From Sphingorhabdus sp. 109 (GTDB lineage: Bacteria; Pseudomonadota; Alphaproteobacteria; Sphingomonadales; Sphingomonadaceae), in contig NZ_LR732707.1 in NCBI RefSeq assembly GCF_902506555.1, positions 1,703,138 to 1,767,137 of the forward strand: 64,000 nt of DNA, in the 5' to 3' direction. The position numbers and the translations under genes are program-made. Of this stretch, positions 6,038 to 15,059 are shown in pieces. The notes beneath the pieces were generated by a model that did no database searches, was not told the DNA's origin, and worked only from the letters and a program-made list of their open reading frames with translations. Every line of letters begins with the position of its first letter. The first letter of the stretch is position 1.

Positions 6038-8101
6038 TTACTGACAGGCCAGACATTCGTCATAGTCGGTCGTGCCGGCGGTGGTCATCAGTTCGACCTT
6101 TTTCGGATCGAGCGTATTGTCCGCCTCGACACCGCCGCCAGAGGATTCCGACGCGATCTCGTCGCCACCGGCAAAGCCGGCGCGCTGGATCGATTTCGAG
6201 CGCAGATAATAGAGCGACTTGATGCCCAGCTCCCAGGCGCGGAAGTGCAGCATCAGCAGATCCCATTTGTCGACATCGGCCGGGATGAACAGGTTCAGCG
6301 ACTGCGCCTGATCGATATAGGGTGTGCGGTCGGCAGCCAGTTCGAGCAGCCAGCGCTGGTCGATCTCGAAGCTGGTCTTGTACGCGTCCTTTTCTTCCGG
6401 GCTGAGGAAGTCGAGATGCTGGACGCTGCCGCCCTTCTCGAGGATCGAGTTCCAGACATTGTTGCTGTCCTTGCTCTTCTCCTGCAGCAATTTTTGCAGA
6501 TGCGGGTTCTTGACCACGAAGCTGCCCGAGAGCGTCTTGTGGGTATATATATTCGCCGGGATCGGCTCGATACAGGCCGATGCGCCGCCGCAGATGATGC
6601 TGATCGACGCGGTGGGTGCAATCGCCATCTTGCAGGAGAAGCGCTCCATCACACCCTGGTCGGCGGCATCGGGACAAGGGCCGCGTTCCTTGGCCAGCAT
6701 CATGCTGGCTTCGGAGGCTTTCGCCGAAATATGCTTGAATATCTTGAAATTCCAGGATTTTGCCATGGCGCTTTCAAAACCGAGACCGCGGGCCTGGAGG
6801 AAGCTGTGGAAGCCCATCACGCCGAGGCCGACGCTGCGTTCGCGTTCGGCCGAATATCTGGCGCGCGCCATTTCATCGGGTGCGCGGTCGATATAGTCCT
6901 GCAGCACATTGTCGAGGAAGCGCATGACATCCTCGATAAAGCCCTTGTCGACCGACCATTCGTCCCAGGTTTCGAGATTGAGCGAGGACAGGCAACACAC
7001 TGCGGTCCTGTCCTCGCCAAGATGATCGCGACCCGTGGGCAGTGTGATCTCTGAACAAAGATTGGAAGTGGAAACCTTCAGCCCCAGATCACGGTGATGC
7101 TTGGGCATCATCCGGTTCACCGTGTCGCTGAAAATGATATAGGGCTCGCCGGTGGCCAGCCGCGTCTCGACCAGCTTCTGGAACAGGCTGCGCGCGTCGA
7201 CCGTGCCGCGAACCGAACCGTCTTTCGGCGATTTCAGCTCAAATTCCGTACCGTCGCGCACCGCTTCCATGAACTCGTCGGTTAGAAGAACGCCATGGTG
7301 CAGGTTCAGAGCTTTTCGATTAAAGTCACCGGAAGGCTTTCTGATTTCAAGAAATTCTTCGATTTCCGGATGATTGACGTCGAGATAGCACGCCGCCGAA
7401 CCACGGCGCAGCGAACCCTGCGAAATGGCCAGGGTCAGGCTGTCCATCACGCGGACGAACGGAATGATGCCCGATGTTTTGCCGTTGAGGCCGACCGGCT
7501 CGCCAATCCCGCGAACGCTGCCCCAATAGGTGCCGATGCCACCGCCGCGCGAGGCGAGCCAGACATTTTCGTTCCAGGTGTTGACGATGCCGCCGAGGCT
7601 GTCGTCGACGCTGTTGAGATAGCAGCTGATCGGCAGGCCGCGGCCGGTGCCGCCGTTGGACAGCACGGGTGTTGCCGGCATGAACCATAGCCGCGAAATA
7701 TAGTCATAGAGCCGCTGCGCATGATCCTGATCATCGGCATAGGCGTCGGCAACGCGGGCGAACAGATCCTGATAGGATTCACCGGGCAGCAAATAGCGGT
7801 CGTTGAGCGTTTCCTTGCCGAAGTCGGTCAGCAGATCATCGCGGGATTCGTCCGTCACAATCTTGAAACGGCGCTTTTCGACGCTGTGACTGTCGCGCTC
7901 TGCCTTCAGCTCCTTTTCGTCATTGGCCTTTGTTGCGGCCGCTTCTGCAGCCGCCTTTTTGCTGACCTCCGGCTCGGCAGCCGGCTTTGTATTTTCGGTT
8001 TTGCTTTCCGGCTTGTCCAGTACTTCCGCGCCCATTTCACTCTCACTCACATCTGTTCCCGACACATTCTCATTGTCGCGGTTGTCTCTAAAATCCATCA
8101 C
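6038..8101 (-). CDS. nrdA: Class Ia ribonucleotide reductase, large (catalytic) subunit
   Basis: A 687-residue R1 subunit. It reduces ribonucleoside diphosphates with a thiyl radical generated by NrdB. Catalytic residues are visible: C160 in GLPISCYLNS, N347/C349/E351 in SNLCSEITL, C369/C370 after RTAV, and the C-terminal redox pair in ECLACQ. The first 75 residues are a charged, Ala/Lys/Glu-rich, probably disordered leader. The fold begins near residue 77, without the ATP-cone allosteric domain found at the N-terminus of E. coli NrdA. It is transcribed toward nrdB. A tandem NrdR box lies about 230-280 bases upstream. The start MMDFRD is likely; an initiation one codon later is equally possible. 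Confidence 0.97.
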   Translation of the reverse strand: MMDFRDNRDNENVSGTDVSESEMGAEVLDKPESKTENTKPAAEPEVSKKAAAEAAATKANDEKELKAERDSHSVEKRRFKIVTDESRDDLLTDFGKETLNDRYLLPGESYQDLFARVADAYADDQDHAQRLYDYISRLWFMPATPVLSNGGTGRGLPISCYLNSVDDSLGGIVNTWNENVWLASRGGGIGTYWGSVRGIGEPVGLNGKTSGIIPFVRVMDSLTLAISQGSLRRGSAACYLDVNHPEIEEFLEIRKPSGDFNRKALNLHHGVLLTDEFMEAVRDGTEFELKSPKDGSVRGTVDARSLFQKLVETRLATGEPYIIFSDTVNRMMPKHHRDLGLKVSTSNLCSEITLPTGRDHLGEDRTAVCCLSSLNLETWDEWSVDKGFIEDVMRFLDNVLQDYIDRAPDEMARARYSAERERSVGLGVMGFHSFLQARGLGFESAMAKSWNFKIFKHISAKASEASMMLAKERGPCPDAADQGVMERFSCKMAIAPTASISIICGGASACIEPIPANIYTHKTLSGSFVVKNPHLQKLLQEKSKDSNNVWNSILEKGGSVQHLDFLSPEEKDAYKTSFEIDQRWLLELAADRTPYIDQAQSLNLFIPADVDKWDLLMLHFRAWELGIKSLYYLRSKSIQRAGFAGGDEIASESSGGGVEADNTLDPKKVELMTTAGTTDYDECLACQ

Positions 8102-8332
8102 AGCCCCCTCAAATCACTCTACGCATTCACCGATCACAACGGGTATCAGCCGTTCGATCACCGAGATTGAATCCGGGCGCCTGTTCCTGTCTTGTTCGAC
8201 TCATTGCCGAAACATCTACTGTAACATTTTCCAAGCCCCGGCGGGCATATTTTTCTTGCCCGAATCCGGTATTTCTCACTGTACATTTGGCACAAAGGGA
8301 GGTGTCCACCGAGTCGGTGTTAACGACGTTCA

Positions 8333-8348
8333 ATACTATCAGTTGGTG
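8333..8348. promoter_or_regulatory. NrdR box, proximal to nrdA
   Basis: ATACTATCAGTTGGTG fits the 16-bp NrdR consensus acaCwAtATaTwGtgt at the core positions (CTAT, then GTTG). It is paired with a second box whose start lies exactly 32 bp further upstream, the usual three-turn spacing of tandem NrdR boxes. Confidence 0.75.
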
Positions 8349-8364
8349 TGCCCCCTTGGCCGAA

Positions 8365-8380
8365 CCACAACCTATAGTGG
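8365..8380. promoter_or_regulatory. NrdR box, distal to nrdA, overlapping the likely promoter
   Basis: CCACAACCTATAGTGG (read on the minus strand CCACTATAGGTTGTGG) is a good palindromic match to the NrdR consensus. On the minus strand a TTGCAT (8396-8401), 17 bases, then ACTATA (8373-8378) could be a sigma-70 promoter, with its -10 inside this box. NrdR bound here would block nrdA-nrdB transcription when (d)ATP is plentiful. Confidence 0.8.
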
Positions 8381-8822
8381 CTGAATCAGAATTTTATGCA
8401 AGGGGGTAAATTACATTTTAACGACTCTGTTCGTCGTATAAATGAATCGCTTCGTCGTCGGCCGATTTTGCCCGACAGGCCGCGACGCGTGGACCTTCTA
8501 GGCCTGCCGCGATGCGCAAGACCCGAAGCCAATATTTACAAAAAAACTTTCCCACAAATCATCCACAGGGTGTGGTGACACAATTATGACACCATATCTG
8601 GTGGGTCATATGTTCGATCTCCATTTCGCCGCGCCAGAATTTTTGACGCCTCGCCATTAACCATATTGGCGGCAATGGGAAATTTTGCGCGAAAGAAAGT
8701 CTGCCGAGGAAAGGAATCGCTCTGTCATCAACCGACCGCGATCAAAAGAACGATCCGGATCGATGACCGGCAGCGATGAAACAGGCGTTAGACACGGACC
8801 GTTGCCAATGCCTTCCCGAATC
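8381..8822. other. Intergenic region without recognised gene
   Basis: About 440 bases between the nrdA control region and the 3' end of the EamA exporter gene. Only short, unconvincing open frames are present. An AT-rich segment (8521-8700) has TTTACAAAAAAACTTTCCC and TTATCCACAG-like motifs (AATCATCCACAGGG, 8558-8571) that faintly resemble DnaA boxes, but they are too few to call an origin. Confidence 0.5.
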
Positions 8823-9710
8823 TCAACGCTGTTCGCGATCGACGAGCAATGCGGTGGCCGGTTTGGGTCTGAGGGCCACGATCAGCACCCCGCCAATCGC
8901 CAGCGCCGCGCCCAGCGCCATGCGCAGATCGAACGCATCATTGGTGATCCAGACGCCCAATCCGATCGTCGCCAGCGGCGTTATCAGCGTGAGTGGCGCC
9001 AGAAGATTGGCTTCATATTGGCGGATCAGGGAATAATAAGCGGAGTGCGCACCGACCGAAACGATCAGGGCGGTAAACAGCACGGCGGCAGCGAGAGGCC
9101 AGCCGACAGCGATTGCGGCGGACCATTGACCCTGCTCGAACAGCGCCGAGCTCAGGGTCAGGATGATCACCGACACCAGGCCGACCCAGGCCTGAAAGCG
9201 GAATGGCGTAACATTGTCTACGCGTTTCATCAGAACCGCCCCGGCGGATCCGGCAAAGGCAGCGGCCGCCACAAACCAAAGGCCCGTCGACAGGGCCAAT
9301 CCTTCCGGACGCCATATAACCAGCATCACCCCTAGCAGAGTCAGAGCAATGCCGGCTCCCCGCCGCCAGTGAATTCGCTCGCCGAGCATGATAACCGACA
9401 GCAGCAGCGTGAACGGAACCCCCAGCTGCAGGATGATGGCAGCCGAAGACGGCGAGGTCGTCTGCAGGCCGATAAACAGCAGCGCAAAATTGCCGCCCCC
9501 CATCAGCATGCCGATCAATATGATGCGCCAAGCCGGTCGGGGCATCGGCAGCAGCCAGGGCAGCATCACCAGCGCCACCACTGCAAAGCGCAGCGCCGCA
9601 TAGAATACAGGCGGAACCGCCCAGTCATCGACGATGATCTTGCTCAAGACATTGTTCGAAGCCCAGATCAGGCATATCAATATGAGAAGCAGGAAATCAC
9701 GCGCGCGCAT
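8823..9710 (-). CDS. EamA/DMT-family transporter (RhaT/YdcZ type exporter)
   Basis: A 295-residue inner-membrane protein with ten hydrophobic segments in two EamA repeats. The first repeat starts LLILICLIWASNNVLSKII and has the usual FYAALRFAVVALVMLP; the second begins near residue 145. Such proteins export small metabolites such as amino acids and purine derivatives; the substrate cannot be read from the sequence. The gene is divergent from the fumarase gene, with 257 bases between them. The start MRARDF is the only good one. Confidence 0.92.
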   Translation of the reverse strand: MRARDFLLLILICLIWASNNVLSKIIVDDWAVPPVFYAALRFAVVALVMLPWLLPMPRPAWRIILIGMLMGGGNFALLFIGLQTTSPSSAAIILQLGVPFTLLLSVIMLGERIHWRRGAGIALTLLGVMLVIWRPEGLALSTGLWFVAAAAFAGSAGAVLMKRVDNVTPFRFQAWVGLVSVIILTLSSALFEQGQWSAAIAVGWPLAAAVLFTALIVSVGAHSAYYSLIRQYEANLLAPLTLITPLATIGLGVWITNDAFDLRMALGAALAIGGVLIVALRPKPATALLVDREQR

Positions 9711-9967
9711 AGCTTTGGGGTTCCTTGGTGTACCGATGAAATTTCCCGCTCGATCATCCGTATCGCTTCATCGGCTCGTCCGCAATCACAGCGTGTAACG
9801 GCAACCGATTATATATTGCATCATATTGATAGCCGCCTGGCACCGTTCGCCCATGATATCCGGGGTCTATATTCACAAAGCAAAGCATAGCGACAAAAAC
9901 TTGCCCGGTCCGGTCATATCGGCCTAAAGGCAGTCCAACCGCATTCCGTCGATATTCTGGAGCATTC

Positions 9968-11491
9968 ATGACCACGACCATCAAGACCGCCGATTTGATC
10001 GAGAGCGTCGCAGACGCGCTGCAATTCATCTCTTACTATCACCCGATGGATTATATACGGGCACTCGGCAAAGCCTATGAAGCGGAAAAATCGCCAGCTG
10101 CCAAGGATGCGATTGCCCAGATCCTGACCAATTCAAAAATGTGCGCCGAAGGCCACCGGCCGATCTGTCAGGATACCGGCATCGTCAATGTCTTCGTCAA
10201 ATGGGGCATGGATTGCCGGCTGGATGACACATCGCAATCGATGCAGGAAATTGTCGATGAAGGCGTGCGTCGCGCCTATCTCCATCCGGAGAACAAGCTG
10301 CGCGCCTCGATCCTGGCCGATCCCGCCTTCACCCGGCGCAACACCAAGGACAACACGCCAAGCGTGCTGCATGTCGAAATGGTGCCCGGCGACAAGGTCT
10401 CCGTCGATGTCGCGGCCAAGGGCGGCGGATCGGAGAATAAATCCAAGTTCAAGATGATGAACCCGAGCGACAATATCGTTGACTGGGTGCTGGAAATGAT
10501 CCCGCAGATGGGCGCCGGCTGGTGCCCGCCCGGGATGCTCGGCATCGGCATTGGCGGAACCGCGGAACGCGCCGTATTGCTGGCCAAGCAGAGCCTGATG
10601 GACCCGATCGACATGGGCCAGCTCAAGGAGCGCGGTCCGCGCAACGATATCGAGGAAATGCGGATCGAGATTTTCGACAAGGTCAACGCGCTGGGCATCG
10701 GCGCGCAGGGACTGGGCGGACTCTCGACCATCCTCGACGTCAAGATCAATGACTGGCCTTGCCATGCGGCGGGCAAACCGGTTGCGATGATCCCCAATTG
10801 CGCCGCCACCCGCCACGCGCATTTCACGCTCGACGGCAGTGGGCCGGCCTATCTCGAAGCGCCGAAGCTCGACGAATGGCCGGACGTCAACTGGACGCCG
10901 TCCTCAGAAGCGAAGCGCGTGCACCTCGACCAGCTGGATGCCGCCGAAGTCGCGACCTGGAAACATGGCGACCGGCTGCTGCTCAATGGCAAGATGCTGA
11001 CCGGCCGCGATGCGGCACACAAGAAGATCAAGGATATGCTGGCAGCCGGCGAAGAGCTGCCAGTCGATTTCAAAGGCCGCGTCATCTATTATGTCGGGCC
11101 CGTCGATCCGGTCGGCGAGGAAGTGGTGGGCCCGGCCGGTCCGACCACCGCGACGCGGATGGACAAGTTCACCGACATGATGCTGGAACAGGGCCTGCTG
11201 GCGATGGTCGGCAAGGCCGAACGCGGGCTGGACACGGTCGGTTCGATCAAGAAGCACAAGAGCGCCTATCTGATGGCCGTCGGCGGCAGCGCCTATCTGG
11301 TGTCCCGCGCCATCAAAGGCTCGAAGGTCGTCGGCTTTGAAGAGCTCGGCATGGAGGCGATCTACGAATTCGAAGTGCAGGACATGCCGGTCACGGTCGC
11401 GGTCGATGCCGAAGGCCAGAGCGTGCACCATCTGGCGCCGCTGGTGTGGCAGGAGAAGATCAGGAAAGAAGGTTTGCTCGAAGGCGTCTGA
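9968..11491 (+). CDS. Class I (iron-sulfur) fumarate hydratase
   Basis: A 507-residue enzyme that interconverts fumarate and L-malate in the TCA cycle. It is the homodimeric [4Fe-4S] type, related to FumA/FumB. Three cluster-ligand cysteines are visible in the conserved contexts RPICQDTGIVNVF, GAGWCPPGMLGIGIGG and MIPNCAATRHAHF. The C-terminal swinging domain holds the conserved PVDPVGEEVVGPAGPTTATRM. The length is typical of the family. It starts at ATG 9968, after TCTGGAGCATTC (GGAG). It is a single gene, convergent with the dehydrogenase downstream. Confidence 0.96.
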   Translation: MTTTIKTADLIESVADALQFISYYHPMDYIRALGKAYEAEKSPAAKDAIAQILTNSKMCAEGHRPICQDTGIVNVFVKWGMDCRLDDTSQSMQEIVDEGVRRAYLHPENKLRASILADPAFTRRNTKDNTPSVLHVEMVPGDKVSVDVAAKGGGSENKSKFKMMNPSDNIVDWVLEMIPQMGAGWCPPGMLGIGIGGTAERAVLLAKQSLMDPIDMGQLKERGPRNDIEEMRIEIFDKVNALGIGAQGLGGLSTILDVKINDWPCHAAGKPVAMIPNCAATRHAHFTLDGSGPAYLEAPKLDEWPDVNWTPSSEAKRVHLDQLDAAEVATWKHGDRLLLNGKMLTGRDAAHKKIKDMLAAGEELPVDFKGRVIYYVGPVDPVGEEVVGPAGPTTATRMDKFTDMMLEQGLLAMVGKAERGLDTVGSIKKHKSAYLMAVGGSAYLVSRAIKGSKVVGFEELGMEAIYEFEVQDMPVTVAVDAEGQSVHHLAPLVWQEKIRKEGLLEGV

Positions 11492-11508
11492 CTTCGCGGG
11501 ATTAGGGA

Positions 11509-11535
11509 GTCGCCCCCTGCCCAGGCTGGGGCGAC
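11509..11535. terminator. Hairpin between convergent genes
   Basis: Perfect 8-bp stem GTCGCCCC / GGGGCGAC with an 11-base loop, located between the fumarase stop (11491) and the dehydrogenase stop (11545). It has no U-tract, so its role as a terminator is tentative. Confidence 0.45.
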
Positions 11536-11544
11536 CGCCGGCAA

Positions 11545-12363
11545 TCAGTATTTACGCGCCGCCTGCATCCGCTCCACCCACAGCTGGACATCCATCCGGT
11601 CATCGCCTTCATGGCGCGGTGCATATTTTTCGAAGGCGCCGTATACCTCGGCCCAGCGTTCTTCCATGCGCACGACATTATAGGGGTGGCTGACCAGATA
11701 ATATTCGCCCGCCTGCATCTGTTTGAAAATGATCGCGGCAAATTCGTCCGCGTCCATCGCCTCGCCGGCCTGTAGCTCGGACAGTTCCGATTTCACCCAG
11801 CCGGGAATGATCAGGCCCAGTTCGATATTGTCCGGAGCCTCGCGCCGCAACACGTCCATCAGGCCGAGCACAGCATGTTTGCTCGAGACATAGGCCCCAC
11901 CGGTTTTCGGCAGAGCGTTGAACAGGCTGTTCTCCGATCCGGTGGTATAGATTGCCGACGGCAGTCCATCCGCCTTGTAGCGTTTGCCAAAGGCGGCAAT
12001 GCCATGCCACGCGCCCCAGAAATTGACCTCATACAACGCCCGCGCCTCGACCATGTCCATGTCGAGCACGCGGCTGCGCCCGCCGCTGACTCCTGCATTG
12101 TTGACGATAATATCGCCGCGTCCATTCTCCGCCCAGGCAAAATCCGCGAGCGCCTCAACCTGTTCCGGTTTAGTGACATCTCCGACCATATATTTCGCAT
12201 CGATTCCCGCCGCAGCGAGCGCGGCGACGGCTTCCTGCAAACGATGCTCGCGTGGCTCGAACAGGATGATCCGGGCCCCTGCACCGCCCATCTGCCCGGC
12301 CAGCGCCAGTCCGATGCCCGTTGCTCCGCCGGTGATGACCGCTGTCTTGCCTGCAAAGTCCAT
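11545..12363 (-). CDS. Short-chain dehydrogenase/reductase (SDR)
   Basis: A 272-residue classical SDR oxidoreductase using NAD(P)H. Visible motifs: the nucleotide-binding TGGATGIG (residues 10-17), NNAGVSGG, and the active-site set Ser in YTTGSENSLF followed by YVSSK. The C-terminal GLIIPGWVKSELSE is typical. The substrate is unknown. The start at 12363 (MDFAGKTAVITGG) is supported by GGAGGATC directly upstream; the open frame continues upstream without a good start. It is divergent from a small membrane protein, with 81 bases between them. Confidence 0.93.
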   Translation of the reverse strand: MDFAGKTAVITGGATGIGLALAGQMGGAGARIILFEPREHRLQEAVAALAAAGIDAKYMVGDVTKPEQVEALADFAWAENGRGDIIVNNAGVSGGRSRVLDMDMVEARALYEVNFWGAWHGIAAFGKRYKADGLPSAIYTTGSENSLFNALPKTGGAYVSSKHAVLGLMDVLRREAPDNIELGLIIPGWVKSELSELQAGEAMDADEFAAIIFKQMQAGEYYLVSHPYNVVRMEERWAEVYGAFEKYAPRHEGDDRMDVQLWVERMQAARKY

Positions 12364-12444
12364 ATGATCCTCCCTCGCCTCTCGACCGGAGACTTGTTTA
12401 TCTGATCCAATGACAATGACAGCAAAACGACCTATATTGAAGCC

Positions 12445-12714
12445 ATGTATATTTTTATCATCTTCCTGTGCGGCGTTGGCAATTTCGCGATGCACAAGGC
12501 CATGCTCGAGAGCAGCCATCCGCTGATGGCCGAAGCGCGTGGAAATTTCCGGAAAATTCTCGGTCCCCACGGCAGCTATTTTCTGGAATTTTTCATGCTC
12601 GCCGCAGCCATGATTTTCGCCAATATGGGAATGCTCAGCGCGGTTATTTTCTATTTCGTCTACACGCTCGCCAATTGTGCGGCGGCCTGGGTTCTGTTCT
12701 TCCATAAACCATAG
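12445..12714 (+). CDS. Small membrane protein, unknown
   Basis: An 89-residue protein with three membrane segments (residues 1-17, 48-66 and 68-86) and a cytoplasmic loop around HPLMAEARGNFRKILGPHGSYF. It starts with ATG at 12445. No family is recognised. Conserved-looking aromatic and glycine residues and steady codon use support a real gene. It stands alone between the divergent SDR and the TonB receptor. Confidence 0.65.
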   Translation: MYIFIIFLCGVGNFAMHKAMLESSHPLMAEARGNFRKILGPHGSYFLEFFMLAAAMIFANMGMLSAVIFYFVYTLANCAAAWVLFFHKP

Positions 12715-12853
12715 AATTTAAATGGTTTATTGCTCCGGACAGTAGAAGCTGTTCATCCGACTACGAATGTAGTTTATCGAAAGCCGGTATCGACTGCAAC
12801 CAATCGGGCATAGCAGCGCTGCATCGAGAGCGGAGGCCCGGAGGGGGAAACTG

Positions 12854-14995
12854 GTGCAGGACAGACAATTTTTTTTGACAGCTGTGGCGCTCTCCACGGC
12901 AATCTCGTCATTGCTGGCCCCTGTTGCCGCACAAGCCCAGACGCCAGCGCAGACATCGCTTCAGCCCCGCGCGGAAAACGGGCGACAGATCTATGATGCA
13001 AGCCAGTTTTCCCGTTTCAATCCGCGGACCGCGCTCGATATGGTCCGTCAGGTGCCCGGCTTTACCATCGACACCGGTGACGATGACGAACGCGGACTTG
13101 GCCAGGCCGACGAAAATGTCCTGATCAATGGCGCGCGCATATCCGGCAAGAATAGCGACGCCTTCACCTATCTGGGCCGAATTTCGGCAGCCAATGTCGT
13201 GCGCATCGAGATTATTGACGGCGCTACGCTGAGCATTACCGGTCTTTCAGGCCAGGTTCTCAATCTCGTTACCAATATCAGCGAATCCAGCCGGCTCCGC
13301 GGTAATTTCAAATGGGAACCGGTGTGGCGCCGTTCGGGCAACGACTGGTTTTCCGGCGAAGCCTCGATCAGCGGCAAGCTGGGTAAGGGCGAATTCTCTC
13401 TGTCGGTCGAAAATGATGCGGCGCGCAACGGCGTCGAAGGACCGGAGCAGGTCACCGACCGCTTTGGCAATCTGCTGTTCGAACGCGACGAGGTCGCCCG
13501 CTATCGTCAGGACCAGCCGAAGCTAAACGGTTCCTATAGCCTGACCGGCAACAATGGATCGATATTCAATGCCAATGCCGCCTATCAATGGTTTCGGCGC
13601 AGAGAGACGGTAGACACCGATCGCAGCCAGATCGGGCAACCCAACATTTCCGAACTATATTCCAGCCGCGAGAACGAGTGGAATGCCGAATTGAGCGCCG
13701 ACTATGAGTTCGACCTTGGCAGTGGCCGCCTGAAACTGATCGGCTTGCAGCGGTTCGAGCATAGCCCGGTCAACGATTTTTTTGGCCGGACATTTACCGA
13801 CGGCGTCACGCCCGCCAACGGCAGCCGCTTTGACACGGTGACCGACGAGGGCGAGTCGATCTTGCGCGCCGAATATGGCTGGAAAACGACCGGCGGAACC
13901 GACTGGGGCGTCAGTGTCGAAGGCGCCTATAATTTTCTCGACAATCAAGGCAGCCTGGCGGTGCTCGACAACCAGGGCATATTCCAGCCGGTCGCGCTGA
14001 CCAACGCCAACAGCAAGGTCACCGAATATCGCGGTGAAGTCATTGGCTCCTATGGGCGTCCGCTGACGGAGACGCTCAGGCTGCAGGCGACATTGGGCGG
14101 CGAATATAGCAAGATCAGCCAGAGCGGCGCGGCGGGCCAGAGCCGGTCGTTCATTCGCCCGAAGGGGTCCGTATCGCTGGCCTGGCGACCACAGCCGGCT
14201 CTCGACATCAGCCTGAAAATTGACCGGTCGGTCGGCCAGCTCAATTTCTTCGACTTCGTCCAGTCGGTCGATGTTTCACAGAATAACGGCAATGCCGGAA
14301 ATCCCGAACTGGTCCCGCCGCAAAGCTGGCGCGCGGAGCTGGAGGCGACACAAAAACTGGGCCCATGGGGATCGCTGACCGTCAATATTTACGGCGAGAA
14401 ATTCAGCGATATTGTCGATTCCATCCCGATCACGGCCACCACCGAGGCGCGCGGCAATCTCGACAGCGCGACCAGCTATGGCGTGGAAATGGTGACCAGC
14501 ATATTGTTCGATCCCATAGGCTGGGACGGCGCCAAGCTCGATTTTGAAGGCGAGCTTCGCAGAAGTTCGCTGCGCGATCCCCTGACAGGCATCCACCGGC
14601 GGATCAGTGACGACAAGATATTCACCTATGAAGCCAGTTTGCGTCACGACATTCCCGGCAGCAACTGGGCATGGGGCGCCGGTGTCGAGGATTTCCGCTA
14701 TTCGGATTTTCTGCGGCTGGACCAGATCACCCGCTTTCGCACGGGCGCGCCCTATAGCTGGATATTTGTCGAGCATAAGAATGTGTTCGGACTGACCGTA
14801 CAGGCCAATCTCGGCAATCTGTTCGGTCGGTCCGAGAATTTCACCCGCACCGCCTTTGGCGATCTTCTGGGGCAGCCGGGGGGTCTGGACCGCGGATTCA
14901 TGAGAGGCCGGCGCAACGGACCGGTCGCCTTTGTCGAAGATCGCAGCCGCGAATTCGGCCTGATCTACCGGTTGACGGTCAGCGGCAGCTTCTGA
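12854..14995 (+). CDS. TonB-dependent outer-membrane receptor
   Basis: A 713-residue protein. It has a signal peptide (hydrophobic core TAVALSTAISSLLAPVAA, cleavage after AQA). A plug domain follows (about residues 45-150: RTALDMVRQVPGFTIDTG, then NVLINGARISGKNSDAF and VVRIEIIDGATL), and then a long beta-barrel ending in the outer-membrane signature LIYRLTVSGSF. Receptors of this group take up siderophores or other large substrates with energy from TonB-ExbBD. The substrate cannot be told; no enzyme gene adjoins it. It starts with GTG at 12854 after GGAGGGGGAAACT. The plug is shorter than in classical receptors. Confidence 0.9.
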   Translation: MQDRQFFLTAVALSTAISSLLAPVAAQAQTPAQTSLQPRAENGRQIYDASQFSRFNPRTALDMVRQVPGFTIDTGDDDERGLGQADENVLINGARISGKNSDAFTYLGRISAANVVRIEIIDGATLSITGLSGQVLNLVTNISESSRLRGNFKWEPVWRRSGNDWFSGEASISGKLGKGEFSLSVENDAARNGVEGPEQVTDRFGNLLFERDEVARYRQDQPKLNGSYSLTGNNGSIFNANAAYQWFRRRETVDTDRSQIGQPNISELYSSRENEWNAELSADYEFDLGSGRLKLIGLQRFEHSPVNDFFGRTFTDGVTPANGSRFDTVTDEGESILRAEYGWKTTGGTDWGVSVEGAYNFLDNQGSLAVLDNQGIFQPVALTNANSKVTEYRGEVIGSYGRPLTETLRLQATLGGEYSKISQSGAAGQSRSFIRPKGSVSLAWRPQPALDISLKIDRSVGQLNFFDFVQSVDVSQNNGNAGNPELVPPQSWRAELEATQKLGPWGSLTVNIYGEKFSDIVDSIPITATTEARGNLDSATSYGVEMVTSILFDPIGWDGAKLDFEGELRRSSLRDPLTGIHRRISDDKIFTYEASLRHDIPGSNWAWGAGVEDFRYSDFLRLDQITRFRTGAPYSWIFVEHKNVFGLTVQANLGNLFGRSENFTRTAFGDLLGQPGGLDRGFMRGRRNGPVAFVEDRSREFGLIYRLTVSGSF

Positions 14996-15059
14996 CGCAC
15001 CGCGCTGGTGAATTTATAGCCGGATAGACTTTCGGCGCCGTCGGTCCTACATCCGGCCC

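Noticed and set aside
4798-7054. Two long plus-strand open frames (4798-5901 and 5882-7054) antisense to nrdB and nrdA
   Set aside because: The sense frames are unambiguous ribonucleotide reductase subunits; the antisense frames have no recognisable motif.
8127-8333. A riboswitch or leader gene between the NrdR boxes and nrdA
   Set aside because: No conserved riboswitch core (for example a B12 box) can be recognised; the 68-codon frame is not convincing.
8520-8600. Possible replication origin with DnaA-box-like motifs and AT-rich DNA
   Set aside because: Only one or two weak matches to the DnaA box and no neighbouring dnaA, gidA, parA or hemE genes.
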